DNA of 28,386 nt from a virus, in IMG/VR virus record IMGVR_UViG_3300025083_000162, positions 1 to 28,386 of that record. One strand, given 5' to 3'. Positions 11,731 through 21,411 of this stretch are shown in pieces (positions within the stretch are counted from its first letter, which is position 1; each line of letters begins with the position of its first letter). Under the pieces are notes generated by a model. The model saw only the letters and a program-made list of their open reading frames with translations. It was not told where the DNA came from and did not search any database. Position numbers and translations under genes: made by a program.

Positions 11731-14700
11731 CCGCGTCCCAAGCTTCCTATTCCTTGAACAATATCGGCATTTATGTCGTTGGGGTCCGAGAAAACCCTTG
11801 CATAATCTTCTGGGTTTACAGGACCCTGTGCGGGACCCTGTAACATTGGAGACAAGGACTCGCCCATATAGTTTTGAAAATCCAAAAAGTTTTGCGTCAA
11901 ATTAGAGTAGTCTGGGACGGGCATCAAGTTTGATACTTGTGTAGGCGGCGCAACGGGGGCGGGGGCGGGTGGTTGCGGGGGTTCCAACGACTCAACCTCT
12001 CCCGAGTCCATAACGTATTGACCAACATAAGGCGCTCGACGTTGAGCTTGTCGAGCCAGTTGTGCAAAACCGTCTCCTATTATTCCCAAGTTTTGAAGAC
12101 CAGACGGACCGTCTAAGCTCTCGTTTACGCTGTTTCTAAACAGCGCGGGGTTGGACATAATATCAACCATGGCTTTGACGACATTTTCTTCGGGTCCGTT
12201 GACTAAAACATTTACGCCAAACTTAGAACCTTCGCCGGCAACGATAAGCCCAGCGGCTCCAATGCCTCCCGTGTCGAAGGGAGTTATTCTATTCAAAAGA
12301 TTACGGACGCCGCGAAGAACACCAAGAGCAACACCCGAACCCGTTGCCTTTGCGGCTAGGATAGAAGATGCGCTTGGCTCAGGGAACAAGTTTGGATCCC
12401 TGTCGCCACGCTTTAACCCGTCTTGAAGCCGGACCATTGTGTCCAAGGTGTCAGTAATGTGGCTTTCCCAGTCGGCGTCAATGATATCTTCTGATCGCAT
12501 CCAGTTCACAAGCGTCCAAGGAACCTCTTCCCCATCCACTACAACATTTACACCCTCCGCAACGTTGGCGGGACGAGAGAACAAAACGTCCTTCATCCTG
12601 CCCGGATTAAAAGCACCACTATCCAGACCCCCAGCGCGGGTTGAGGCGTGTTGCAGAACCGCGGAGACCAAGCCCTGACGAGCTAACTCCGCGTTATAGC
12701 CTTCGGGAAAAACTTCGGGATCTAGGCGCGTTAATTCAGCTAAGTCACGCAACCCGTTTTCAACGTTCCGGCTTTCTAAAATCTCAGAAACCACCAGATG
12801 TGGCGCTTTAGCAGAACCCATTACTCTGCGGAAAGTTGCTTCGTATGGTTGAATGCCTAAGTTATAATTTGCCGTTAGAGGGTTGTTAATCAACTGGTCC
12901 ACGGCATTTTGCGCGGAAGCTACGTTGTCCAAAGTTGTTTCCAGACTAGGAAACATTTTTACCATCTCAAGAAACGCGGGATCTTGCTTAAGTTTCTCTA
13001 AGGCTTCCCTTTCAACGATAAACGCAGGGCGTCCTCCCACGACAGTAAATCCTTGATCAGTCGTGGTTGGACGTAAAGACGCTGGACCTGTTTTTATTGG
13101 GTCTACCTGGTTTCGCAGCAACTTTGTCCGCAAGAAATTATAGAGTGTGTCCGTGGCAGCGTCTTGAACACTATTGTATTCATCGTCGGCACTACGAACA
13201 GTTCCGTCTATACCAACCTCAGCAAGAAGGCTTCTTCTGTTAAAATCAGCCGCGTCTAAGAGCGCTTGCAAGTTATTTGTTACCGTGGAGTACCTGCCAC
13301 CGAAAGAAGCTTCCAAAATATTTAATGGGTTCAGGACAAATTCTCCGCTGGGTCGCTGCCGCGTCATCTCACCAAAAATTTGTCTGTCGAAAAACTGGTG
13401 CATTGCATAGGTATACTGGCGAGCCGCCTCATACGCGACACTACCGGAGTTTTCTTGGCCCGTTAAATCATGCAGGATAGAGTTAGCAAAAAGACCAAAC
13501 AGGCGACGAGTATTAGAGTCTTTGGCCTCACGTTGCTCATGTCGAGCACGACTATACATTTGCGCCAACCGAGGAGAATTAACGGCCCCTGTTTCTTCAA
13601 ACTCCTCTCTAACCCGAGACACGTCTGTGTCTAACTCCGACTCTCTCAGCTTAGCTTCAAAGGTTGCAAGATTCGAGGAGGCGGTTCGTGAATCTAACGC
13701 GACTCCGTATGGGTTCCCGTTGAAACGAGCCGACGCAGGTGTGTCAAATATTTCTAATATGTTGGGCCGATCTAACGGTTCCCCTGTTTGAGCGTGAGTA
13801 AACCTAGTCAGGGTAAAGCCGGACTCGTCCACTTCTCGCCACAGCCGACTTTGTCTGTCGTTAGCTGTTTGGATTTCCCGCTCAATAATACCAAAAATTC
13901 GATCCCCTAAGTCAAAATCTTCTGGGGCATTTTGTAGATTGGGCCCGTAGATTCTTTGGGCGGCGGTATTAAAAGCCTGGATTCGTTCGTCTAAGGATCG
14001 AATGAAGCTTTCCTCAAAAATTCCTCGAAGAGCTTGAACATTTCTGGAAAGGGATTCCGGATCAGGATTAGATACGGCAAGAGACAATAATTTTTTATTG
14101 TTATCGAATGCCGTTTGACGCGCTCGGCCCGAACGTTGAGCTAAATCTTGAACTTCTCTACTAAGCTGAGCTTCAATTTCTGTTAAAACGGCAGAATTAG
14201 GCAACCGCAAACTATCCGCAAGACTTGAAACGGTTTCCCCCTCTGCAAACAAACGAACGTTTCCATCTGCGTCCAAAGTCAGGTCGTCTATGAGCTGCCT
14301 TATTTGATCGTCGCTAAATCCGGTGTTTTGTTGAAGAGTTGTTAGAACTCGTCTAGCTGCTTCTGTCCGTACGTTGGGGCTTTCCGGCGTGGCTTTCCCA
14401 AAACCCATAGCTTGTCTTCCAGCACCCAGCATTCTTCCCGCCCCGTACTTTAACAGGCCGAGCGCCGTAGCGCCTCCCGTAGCTCCAACAAGCTCCGCTA
14501 TGAGCCTTGTGCCTGCATCGTTTGGAGAAATACGCTCAGCCATTCCGGCCGCAACCCCTGCCGACGCGCCTGCGGTTAATTCGACAAGACCGAAGGTCAC
14601 AGGTGCCCCCAATGCCTGCGCGGCAGTTTGATTAATACCTTTTTCTAACGCGCTTACGGTTCTTAAAGAAAGAGGACCTTTTGTTGGATCAAACACGTAA

Positions 14701-15956
14701 CCCCCAGGAGTATACGGTATACCCAAAAACTTACTCGGCGCAGTAGGTTCACCGAACCTTGCCATGCGGGAAGAGTTCTTTGCGGCCAAGGCTTGGTTTA
14801 TTACATTTTGGGGAAGGCCCGCGTTTTCAACAATGTTTTGGATTAAACCGGGCGTACTCCTAGTGTTTCCAGACAAAGCCCTGAAGTTGTTAATAAACTC
14901 AATGGCCCCTGTGCCGCGTACCGTTTTTTCTGTGGGTCTGATGTAGTTTGCAACTCCGAGAGGGCTGATCAAACCAGCTCCCGACATAGCAGTGGTTTCC
15001 CCTGCAACGTAGTATGGCCTAAAAGATGGTAAAACAGGTTCGGGCTCGCCTTCCAAGGCTTCTTGAGCCTCTCTTCCTGCGATAGATCCAGCTATCCCGC
15101 CCCCTAGGCCCGCTAGGGTATACAAGGCCGAGGAAAGTACAGGCGCTGCAACTCCGGGAAGAGGCAACCGGCCAGCTGCGGAGGCTACGGGAGAAATAGC
15201 TTTTACGCCCCCCGCAAAGCCTGCGCCAAAGCCTAGTCCGGCTCCTATGTTTTCACGAGCGCCAGCCCCAGTAGCGCGTAATATAGTGCCGCCTCGTCCT
15301 TCATATCGCCCGAAAGCCCGAGCGTTACTTAACAACGTGATAATGGCTTCATCACTGAAGGGTCTACCCGATAAGCCTTCTCCTTGTCCCGTACGAAGTT
15401 GCTCATAGGTAAGTGTAAAAGGCGTATCCGTTTCTTCATTTAAATATTGTGCTTCGTTAACAAGCGCCCGTGCCATCAGGCTTTCGCCCGTCTCTCGGTA
15501 GTCTGGGTCTCTTTCTCTTTCTTCCCTCGCTTCTTCTCGGAGTTCACTCAATTGATCATTTAGCTGATTTGATGTGAAGGTCAGTATTCGTGAGGGTCTC
15601 AACGAAAAAAAGCTTAAGTCTTCTGGTTCGGGAAAGGCTTGTCCCTCTAAGCCATATAGTTCCGCCCTTGATTCCAAGCTCTCACCGAAAGTTGATGCTA
15701 GACCTGAGCTTACTGGATCAGGGCTACCTTGGGGATCACCCGAAGGGGCGTCGTCGCCACCACCAGACAAAAGGGCGTTAGCGGCTATCGCTGCACCCGT
15801 GCCCGCAGTACCCAGCAGCAGGTTTTTTGGTGTCGCAAGAGAAGCAATTGCTTGCGTTGCGGAAGAAGGAACTAAGTTGTCCAGATCTTGTTGGTATGGG
15901 TTACGTGACCGGCCTCCAGCGCCACCGCCGCCTGTGGACATCCTTGTTTTTTGCAT
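11727..15956 (-). CDS. Giant internal virion / DNA-ejection-type protein
   Basis: This 1409-residue protein has a Gly-rich N-terminus. It contains several Gly/Ala hydrophobic stretches, near residues 235-295 (GAGLGFGAGFAGG, LYTLAGLGGGIAGSIAG), 455-510 and around 1250 (GVALGVLRGV, GIGAAGLIVAG), and long charged helical regions between them. The C-terminus has a Pro/Ala linker (PPQPPAPAPVAPP). Large helical proteins with membrane-seeking segments at this place, beside other Ala/Gln-rich virion genes, are typical of podovirus ejection proteins that form a channel through the cell envelope. I see no lysozyme or transglycosylase motif. TAGGAG lies 8 bases before the ATG. The stop overlaps the SNF2 stop in TTAA, with no terminator between them. 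Confidence 0.6.
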   Translation of the reverse strand: MQKTRMSTGGGGAGGRSRNPYQQDLDNLVPSSATQAIASLATPKNLLLGTAGTGAAIAANALLSGGGDDAPSGDPQGSPDPVSSGLASTFGESLESRAELYGLEGQAFPEPEDLSFFSLRPSRILTFTSNQLNDQLSELREEAREERERDPDYRETGESLMARALVNEAQYLNEETDTPFTLTYEQLRTGQGEGLSGRPFSDEAIITLLSNARAFGRYEGRGGTILRATGAGARENIGAGLGFGAGFAGGVKAISPVASAAGRLPLPGVAAPVLSSALYTLAGLGGGIAGSIAGREAQEALEGEPEPVLPSFRPYYVAGETTAMSGAGLISPLGVANYIRPTEKTVRGTGAIEFINNFRALSGNTRSTPGLIQNIVENAGLPQNVINQALAAKNSSRMARFGEPTAPSKFLGIPYTPGGYVFDPTKGPLSLRTVSALEKGINQTAAQALGAPVTFGLVELTAGASAGVAAGMAERISPNDAGTRLIAELVGATGGATALGLLKYGAGRMLGAGRQAMGFGKATPESPNVRTEAARRVLTTLQQNTGFSDDQIRQLIDDLTLDADGNVRLFAEGETVSSLADSLRLPNSAVLTEIEAQLSREVQDLAQRSGRARQTAFDNNKKLLSLAVSNPDPESLSRNVQALRGIFEESFIRSLDERIQAFNTAAQRIYGPNLQNAPEDFDLGDRIFGIIEREIQTANDRQSRLWREVDESGFTLTRFTHAQTGEPLDRPNILEIFDTPASARFNGNPYGVALDSRTASSNLATFEAKLRESELDTDVSRVREEFEETGAVNSPRLAQMYSRARHEQREAKDSNTRRLFGLFANSILHDLTGQENSGSVAYEAARQYTYAMHQFFDRQIFGEMTRQRPSGEFVLNPLNILEASFGGRYSTVTNNLQALLDAADFNRRSLLAEVGIDGTVRSADDEYNSVQDAATDTLYNFLRTKLLRNQVDPIKTGPASLRPTTTDQGFTVVGGRPAFIVEREALEKLKQDPAFLEMVKMFPSLETTLDNVASAQNAVDQLINNPLTANYNLGIQPYEATFRRVMGSAKAPHLVVSEILESRNVENGLRDLAELTRLDPEVFPEGYNAELARQGLVSAVLQHASTRAGGLDSGAFNPGRMKDVLFSRPANVAEGVNVVVDGEEVPWTLVNWMRSEDIIDADWESHITDTLDTMVRLQDGLKRGDRDPNLFPEPSASSILAAKATGSGVALGVLRGVRNLLNRITPFDTGGIGAAGLIVAGEGSKFGVNVLVNGPEENVVKAMVDIMSNPALFRNSVNESLDGPSGLQNLGIIGDGFAQLARQAQRRAPYVGQYVMDSGEVESLEPPQPPAPAPVAPPTQVSNLMPVPDYSNLTQNFLDFQNYMGESLSPMLQGPAQGPVNPEDYARVFSDPNDINADIVQGIGSLGRG

Positions 15957-15971
15957 AGAAAATCTCCTAGA

Positions 15972-18212
15972 TTAACGGCCCGTGTTCTGAGCGGTCCCAC
16001 GTAAGCGACCCGGTCTAGTGCTTCGGTCAATACTTTCTCGTTGTTGTGGTGGAGGCGAAACATAGGGCCTAGAACCGCCACCTGCGGAGCGTTGCATTCC
16101 TCGTTTCATCCGCCTCACTGCCGCTAAGAGGTCCACACCACCAAGAACTTGTTGTCGCGCTCCCGATAATTGTGATTCCGTAAACTGACCGGTGTTTCGA
16201 TTTCCGCGTCTTGGAAGAATAACGGCAGCTTCTTCGATAACGTCCACTAGGCTGCTCTCAATAGCCGTTAAGGCCCTTACTACACGCACGTCTGATACGG
16301 TCAATCCGCCCTCAATCGTGCCAGCTAGTTCATTAACCGCGTCTTGTAGGCTGTTAAATGCTCTTCCACCTTCACCCACAAATTCATTGGTGTAAGTTTT
16401 AACACCAAGAGACAAGGCGGAGGCTTCATCGACTAACCGTCTAAACTCATCGACTTCTTCTGGAGGAGGTGCGGCTCCCTCTTGGTTTGAAAACTCATCT
16501 ACCAAGTCGTTCATGAAGGAGTTAATTCGGTCAAGCCCGGAACCAACGCCCGTGGCTCTGTAAAAATCTCCGCCCGTAATAAAAGCTCTACCAAAATCGG
16601 ATTCGGCCCAAACGTCTATGTCCGTCTTAAGACGGAACGACGTTCCATCTGGCGCTCTTTCAAAAAGTTCGTCAATTTTATCGTCATCTTCTGGGAGTTC
16701 GAAAGAGGGTGGCCTCAAATTAAACAGGTCCGCAAAACCAAAATTAGTTGGGTCCCCTTCCGTTGGGGGCTCTTCCGTTGGGGCCACTTCCGTTGGGGCC
16801 ACTTCCGTTGGGGCCACACCTTGGTTGCTATAGAATGCAGCCAAAATGTTTCTAAAGTTATCCGCTGTGGCACTTCCCGGCGATCCCAGAAGAGGTGGCT
16901 TTGCCACGTTCTCCCCAGTCGAGGCGTCATAAACATAGCCCTCTGACGCCAAACCTGATTCTAAAAGATACAGAATTTCCCGTTGTTTTTCAAGGGGTAA
17001 GGTCTTGTTGACAAAGCCCCTCATTAACTCATTATTGAAAAGCTGGTTATAAGGTAACCTTGCTTTTTGACTGAATGGTGAAAACGCCGCATCGGGCTCG
17101 TCGGGGATTTTTTCTGCAGCGGCTGCTCGCAAGTTAGTTCCTGGAAGCCCCAATTGATCAGATATATTTGACCAACGATACGCTTGCTCGTCCGTTAACA
17201 TCATAGTCTGTAAAGTAGTGCCGTCCGGACCAACTACAGCATAGTTAGTGTAATCTGGGGTAACCGTGTCTTCTTCTGCGGTAATGGCCGATTGCATTGC
17301 CGCCAGATCCAGCTCTTGGAGCCGCTCTTGACGAGCTAAGTCAGCCTCTGCAAGGGCCCCGGTCCGTGCTGCGATAGTCGGGAACAACTCAGTTTGCGTC
17401 GCCGCCGCCGCTAAACGCTCTGCGGTGCTCATTGGAACCGCTTGCGGTGCTGTGAAAGCTAGCGCTGTGTTGGCGATGTCAAAAAGAACTTGAGCCTGCG
17501 TCTGACGCTTAAGCTCTTCTTGTGCTGCTGCATCTTGTTCTGGATCTACCACACTCCGGAAGAGGTCTCGGTACTGTGAAAAACGGTTGTTTAAAGAGCT
17601 TCCACCCAGACCAGATAAGGCCGAAGAGGGTGGTGTAGCCAGTCCTATTCCAGCCGGTTTTAGTCCCGGTGGCAGGGGAGCGGTAACCGCCCCGCCATCT
17701 TTAAAATTTACAGGAGGGGCGACCTCCGGGGCACCCATGCTGACTGTGGACATAATACCTTCGGCTAAGTCCCCCATCACGGGAGAGTTCATTTCCTCTT
17801 CCGCAATACTACCGATCCCTTGGTCAACACCCGCCATTTGAATGACAGGTTGAACCAAAGTTAAAACCGACTCCGGTGTTTGTTGCGCGTCTTCTGGACC
17901 AACCAAGCTAGCCAACTCGGAGCGCCGATCTTCGACAGAAGCCTCGTCGCCGCGCATCATGTTCATTACTTCTTCGTAGCTGCCCGCCTGCTCCAAATCA
18001 CCTATGGTTTGTGAAGCTTGGGACAACATTGACTCAAGTTCGGCAGGATTTACCGCTTCTTGAGCCGTGGCCATCGGGTCTTCTATAGGCATAACAGGTG
18101 CCGGAGCGGGGGTCGCCATAGGCATGGCCGATGCAATCCCGCCCTCTTGCATGTATCGAACAGGTCCACCCTTGGCGAACATCTGACGTTCCATAACTGA
18201 TCTGTTCATCAT
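15972..18212 (-). CDS. Virion structural protein, ejection-type (746 aa)
   Basis: The N-terminus carries MFAKGGPVRYMQEGGIA (about 11-27), a short Gly-rich motif common to structural proteins of marine phages. A Pro/Ala stretch (ATPAPAPVMP), a long acidic helical region, an Ala-rich heptad-like region near 245-300 and a V-A-P-T-E tandem repeat around 460-480 follow. The C-terminus is basic and Gln/Arg-rich. No enzymatic motif was recognised. It starts by ATGA overlap with the 18209-19384 gene and is followed by the 1409-residue protein after 15 bases. The three are most likely co-translated components of the internal core or tail tube. The exact role is inferred from position and composition. 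Confidence 0.6.
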   Translation of the reverse strand: MMNRSVMERQMFAKGGPVRYMQEGGIASAMPMATPAPAPVMPIEDPMATAQEAVNPAELESMLSQASQTIGDLEQAGSYEEVMNMMRGDEASVEDRRSELASLVGPEDAQQTPESVLTLVQPVIQMAGVDQGIGSIAEEEMNSPVMGDLAEGIMSTVSMGAPEVAPPVNFKDGGAVTAPLPPGLKPAGIGLATPPSSALSGLGGSSLNNRFSQYRDLFRSVVDPEQDAAAQEELKRQTQAQVLFDIANTALAFTAPQAVPMSTAERLAAAATQTELFPTIAARTGALAEADLARQERLQELDLAAMQSAITAEEDTVTPDYTNYAVVGPDGTTLQTMMLTDEQAYRWSNISDQLGLPGTNLRAAAAEKIPDEPDAAFSPFSQKARLPYNQLFNNELMRGFVNKTLPLEKQREILYLLESGLASEGYVYDASTGENVAKPPLLGSPGSATADNFRNILAAFYSNQGVAPTEVAPTEVAPTEEPPTEGDPTNFGFADLFNLRPPSFELPEDDDKIDELFERAPDGTSFRLKTDIDVWAESDFGRAFITGGDFYRATGVGSGLDRINSFMNDLVDEFSNQEGAAPPPEEVDEFRRLVDEASALSLGVKTYTNEFVGEGGRAFNSLQDAVNELAGTIEGGLTVSDVRVVRALTAIESSLVDVIEEAAVILPRRGNRNTGQFTESQLSGARQQVLGGVDLLAAVRRMKRGMQRSAGGGSRPYVSPPPQQRESIDRSTRPGRLRGTAQNTGR
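16751..16816 (-). repeat. 15-nt tandem repeat (V-A-P-T-E) in virion gene
   Basis: Four to five in-frame units, close to TTCCGTTGGGGCCAC on the + strand, encode V-A-P-T-E, V-A-P-T-E, V-A-P-T-E, E-P-P-T-E and G-D-P-T-N. It looks like a flexible Pro/Thr linker prone to copy-number change. Confidence 0.85.
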
Positions 18213-19384
18213 CCAAATAATCCTGCTCTTGATGCACCTGCGGCGGCGGACAATCCTGCAACACCCAATCCTAAGAAGCGTTCCGCAGGGGAGGCTTGCG
18301 GTACAAACGTGCTTGTTGCGGTCATTTGAGCCGAAGGTGTTCGTGCGTAAAGGTCGCTCAAGAAGCCTAGACGCTGGTACGGTTCCATCGTTTGAGCCAT
18401 CTGAGACTGATAAAGAGATTCCAGCTCAGCCTGCTGCTGTGCCTGCTGGTTTCGACCCATGTCAAACAAGAAGCCCGCTTGCTGCTGACCAAGTTGCTGC
18501 GCCGTTTCACCCAAGGCACCTTGTCTAAGACCCAAAGTGCCAAGTGCTTCTCCGGCCTGCAAGCCTAGACCACCGTACTGTAGTCCAAGACTTCCCAAGC
18601 CTTCACCAATGCGGCTTCCCAACTCTGTTCCTTGCAGACCAAAGCGGCCCGCAGCTTCCGCAGCACTAAGTGCTGTTCCAGCACCGGCCTGACCTAGTTG
18701 TCCATATAATTGAGCGGCCTGCTGCGCTCTCTGAGCAGCGCTTTCAAAACCGGCTTGACGCATCTGGGCTGCGGTCCGTGCTTGTTGTTGCAAGACGTTG
18801 CGACCAAGTTCTGCTTCTGCAATGGCCGAACGAGATCCGCCAAAAGCACCCGCGCCTACAGCCTGTGCCCGTTGTCCCTGCTGCGCGATGTCGCCTTCGC
18901 GACGAATGTCCTGCATTGCCTGCTGAACAGCCGCATCTTCATAAGGATTAAAAAAGGCTTGTGCTCTGGAGGGGTCCAATCCCGCCATGCCCAAGGCCGC
19001 AGCTCCTTGTCCAAACCGACCGGCTTGCATTAGACCTTGTTGAGCCGCCGCCATTTGACCAGGCAGTTGCTGACCGGCTCGCGCCATGTATTGTGTAGCA
19101 GCTTGCTGATAGGGCTGTGCTCCGGGTAGAACGCCCGAAATCGCACCTTGAGCATCACCTATTGTATAGCCAGCCTGCTGGAGATACGGCAGGTAATTCC
19201 CAATCCCCGCCCCAGCTAGTCCTGTGGCAGCTTCTTGAAGACCCGACATTCCCGCAACTTGGCGAACAGGTAACTGCATGGGTTGCGAAGCCAAGTCTTG
19301 CGCGGATCTCAAAAGCCCTAGTCGATATGCTTCGACCTGTGGATCTTCACGCTGAATTACTGTTTGGGTTGTTTGCTCGGTCAT
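18209..19384 (-). CDS. Ala/Gln/Gly-rich internal virion protein (391 aa)
   Basis: The protein has a low-complexity helical composition. It contains the conserved block FFNPYEDAAVQQAM (about 148-161), then AQAVGAGAFGGSRSAIAEAE (about 178-197), a pattern shared by internal virion proteins of many marine podoviruses. The C-terminal half is built of Gln/Ala/Leu/Gly helices (LGSLGLQYGGLGLQAGEALG) and ends with a hydrophobic Gly/Ala tail. Both ends overlap neighbours by 4 bases (ATGA at 19384/19381 and 18212/18209). It probably belongs to the ejection core. No catalytic motif is seen. Confidence 0.65.
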   Translation of the reverse strand: MTEQTTQTVIQREDPQVEAYRLGLLRSAQDLASQPMQLPVRQVAGMSGLQEAATGLAGAGIGNYLPYLQQAGYTIGDAQGAISGVLPGAQPYQQAATQYMARAGQQLPGQMAAAQQGLMQAGRFGQGAAALGMAGLDPSRAQAFFNPYEDAAVQQAMQDIRREGDIAQQGQRAQAVGAGAFGGSRSAIAEAELGRNVLQQQARTAAQMRQAGFESAAQRAQQAAQLYGQLGQAGAGTALSAAEAAGRFGLQGTELGSRIGEGLGSLGLQYGGLGLQAGEALGTLGLRQGALGETAQQLGQQQAGFLFDMGRNQQAQQQAELESLYQSQMAQTMEPYQRLGFLSDLYARTPSAQMTATSTFVPQASPAERFLGLGVAGLSAAAGASRAGLFG

Positions 19385-21111
19385 TGCGCGGCTTTTCCCC
19401 TGCTCTCAAGATTTCTCATTACAGAGTACATGTTGTTAATGCCTTTGTTAAGGTCTCCGCCGCCAGCTCCTCGAACAGCATCCGTTGTCATGACAAACTC
19501 TCCGGGCATAAGCATAGCCCGTACACTGTCTTCGTCAGGGACGCCTTCGTAAGGCATTATGCCGCCGTTTCTACGGGGGAAAACTTCTCCGCCATGTTCC
19601 ATACCCGTGACCACAAGGGGCTGGTCAAAAGGCGAATCGGAACTTGGAGGGGTCTGGTAAAATCCAAAAGTGGTAGGTGTTGCAACTTGTGCAAAGGTAG
19701 GCATTGCACCGCCGCTAGGAGAAACCAAGTAAGCAGAGGGGTCGGCTTGGAAAAGGTCTTGTCCCGTTTGCTGGAACATCGGATCTACTTCAGTTTCGTT
19801 TTCCGGTGTTTTAAAGCCACCCGCCGCAGCCAATGCTCCTAGACCTAACGCAGCTGTTGGCAGCGTCCGTCGCATAAAACTTGGTTGCGATGCGCTCATA
19901 CTCTCGGCTACAAAAGTGTCTAGGTTATCCCCAGAAAAACCCTGCCTAATGCCCTGTTGCCGGAAAGAGGCCCGCATCTGAGCCTGTTCCATAGGGCTGC
20001 TCGGACCTTCTCCAAATAAGAAATCCCGAGCTTCTCCAAGAAACCCTTGAGAGCCGGCTCCCGTACCGGCTCCCGTACCGGCACTTTTTGCACCCGTAAC
20101 ACTCAGTTTTTCACCAAGTCCTACTTTTGGAGCAAGGTCTACTTTTGGAGCAATGTCTACTTTAGGTGTGATACGTGTCGCAGGACTTACCGAATCCCCC
20201 CGAAGCTTCATAACATCTCGGGTTGTGAGAGGTTGGGAGACACCATCAAATTCTGGTACTCCGCCTAGCTTTTCTTGGGAGAGAAGTTCGGACCGCGTTA
20301 TTGCATAGTTTTCTTTTGGATCCAGTATAGACGCGTCTGGACCCGGCTTGGCAACTTTTAAGTCTGCATCCGGAGTTGCTGCTGCGGCACCGGCCCCCGT
20401 TCCGCCGAACATTGAACCTACTGACGCTTTAAGAGAACCGATGCCGCCGCTTAGACCACCCTGGAAACCACCTTTCTGGAAACCTTTTAGGAACCCGCTA
20501 CCGAAGCTGCTTGCTGCGCCCATAAGACCACCGGTCAAACCCGCTTTAAGAGCGTCCCCAAGGTCTCCACCGTTCATCAAAGTAGCAATACCGGAACCCA
20601 AAGCACCCGCCGTAATTGCGCTTAGACCAAGACCGGCTGGTCCGAGGACCATGGGCAGAACGATAGGAGCTATCTTCTTAAATACTTTTACGACACCTTT
20701 GAAGGCTTTTGAGATGCCTTTGAAAAGCTTCTTAAAAAAGAACTCTGGCAAGCCGGTGTCGGGGTTCAAGCTGTTTGCTTCAGAACCAACGACATACCGT
20801 TGCGGATCTTCTACACCTTGTTCCCGCAAGTTGTTAAAGATGTCCTCACGAAGTTTCTCGTTACCTTCAATCAAAGCGCGTGGAATAATAAGCTCGCCGG
20901 TTTCAACGTGCGCTAGTGTGTCGTCTCCAAAACGACCGTAACCCGCCATCCGTTTGGCAACATCCGAGAACTCCGCAATGCCGGCTTCGCCAAACTCTTT
21001 CTTGGCGTCTTCGGCTTCCATAGCCTCAACTTCTTCTTCTGTACCAACAAAATCCGCGATACCGCCCTCGGGGACGATAAGCTCTTCAAATTTTTCGGCG
21101 GCTTCTGCCAT
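19381..21111 (-). CDS. Virion structural protein with paired GE-motifs (576 aa)
   Basis: Near the N-terminus is GDDTLAHVETGELIIP (62-77) and near the C-terminus DEDSVRAMLMPGEFVMTTDA (526-545). Both follow the D-(S/T)-x-x-A-x-(x)-x-x-G-E-x-(V/I) pattern found in many phage tail and internal virion proteins. Residues 124-215 are hydrophobic, Gly-rich and basic (KKLFKGISKAFKGVVKVFKK, IAPIVLPMVLGPAGLGLSAI) and could insert in membranes. Residues 300-360 contain short tandem repeats. GGAG lies 7 bases before the ATG. It is the first of four large, closely packed virion genes. An ejection or tape-like role is plausible but not proven. Confidence 0.65.
   Translation of the reverse strand: MAEAAEKFEELIVPEGGIADFVGTEEEVEAMEAEDAKKEFGEAGIAEFSDVAKRMAGYGRFGDDTLAHVETGELIIPRALIEGNEKLREDIFNNLREQGVEDPQRYVVGSEANSLNPDTGLPEFFFKKLFKGISKAFKGVVKVFKKIAPIVLPMVLGPAGLGLSAITAGALGSGIATLMNGGDLGDALKAGLTGGLMGAASSFGSGFLKGFQKGGFQGGLSGGIGSLKASVGSMFGGTGAGAAAATPDADLKVAKPGPDASILDPKENYAITRSELLSQEKLGGVPEFDGVSQPLTTRDVMKLRGDSVSPATRITPKVDIAPKVDLAPKVGLGEKLSVTGAKSAGTGAGTGAGSQGFLGEARDFLFGEGPSSPMEQAQMRASFRQQGIRQGFSGDNLDTFVAESMSASQPSFMRRTLPTAALGLGALAAAGGFKTPENETEVDPMFQQTGQDLFQADPSAYLVSPSGGAMPTFAQVATPTTFGFYQTPPSSDSPFDQPLVVTGMEHGGEVFPRRNGGIMPYEGVPDEDSVRAMLMPGEFVMTTDAVRGAGGGDLNKGINNMYSVMRNLESRGKAAQ
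20054..20165 (-). repeat. Short tandem repeats within virion gene (12-nt and 18-nt)
   Basis: Two copies and a part of the 12-base unit CCGGCTCCCGTA (20054-20083) encode G-T-G-A repeats. Three copies of an 18-base unit starting CTACTTTTGGAGCAAG (20121-20165) encode K-V-D-(I/L)-A-P. They form a linker of variable-looking length in the 19381-21111 gene. Confidence 0.8.
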
Positions 21112-21186
21112 CTAAAGCTCCAACTTTTGAGACACGGCTTTATCCTAACTATAAGCGCGTTTCACTAAGTAGTCCATAACCCCTGT

Positions 21187-21402
21187 TTAAGGCTGGGACG
21201 CGGTGATTTTCTCGACGAACTCGCCGTATTCATAAATGTCTAACTCAAGCTGACCGGAAGCCCGTAATGCGGATAAATCCTCCGTCGGAGCCCAGTCTGC
21301 CGTTGCCATGTCTATGCACCCGTCTATTGCAAGAGCGCGATCTTCGTCTGTGAAATAGGTGGCTCCGTCTTCGCCGACCTTGATAACTGCTGTAAAAGCC
21401 AT
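21187..21402 (-). CDS. Small phage protein, 71 aa, unknown
   Basis: The protein MAFTAVIKVGEDGATYFTDE... is acidic, with a beta-type N-terminus (AFTAVIKVGEDG), then DRALAIDGCIDMATADW, and ends EKITASQP. No family is recognised. It follows the fibre gene after 9 bases and is separated from the next virion gene by 75 bases with no clear gene or terminator. The position suggests a fibre accessory, chaperone-like protein or minor virion part. Confidence 0.65.
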   Translation of the reverse strand: MAFTAVIKVGEDGATYFTDEDRALAIDGCIDMATADWAPTEDLSALRASGQLELDIYEYGEFVEKITASQP

Positions 21403-21411
21403 TGCTTACCC

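Noticed and set aside
19117-19842. Long + strand open frame (241 codons) opposite virion genes
   Set aside because: It lies antisense across two well-supported overlapping genes, has no ribosome site and yields a composition unlike phage proteins here. Other antisense frames at 6844-7449, 20348-20941, 24283-24810 and 27251-27826 were dropped for the same reasons.
21145-21177. 10-codon - strand frame MDYLVKRAYS after AGGGG
   Set aside because: It is too short to support as a gene, and the GGGG is only 2-3 bases from the ATG. It could be chance in a 75-base spacer.
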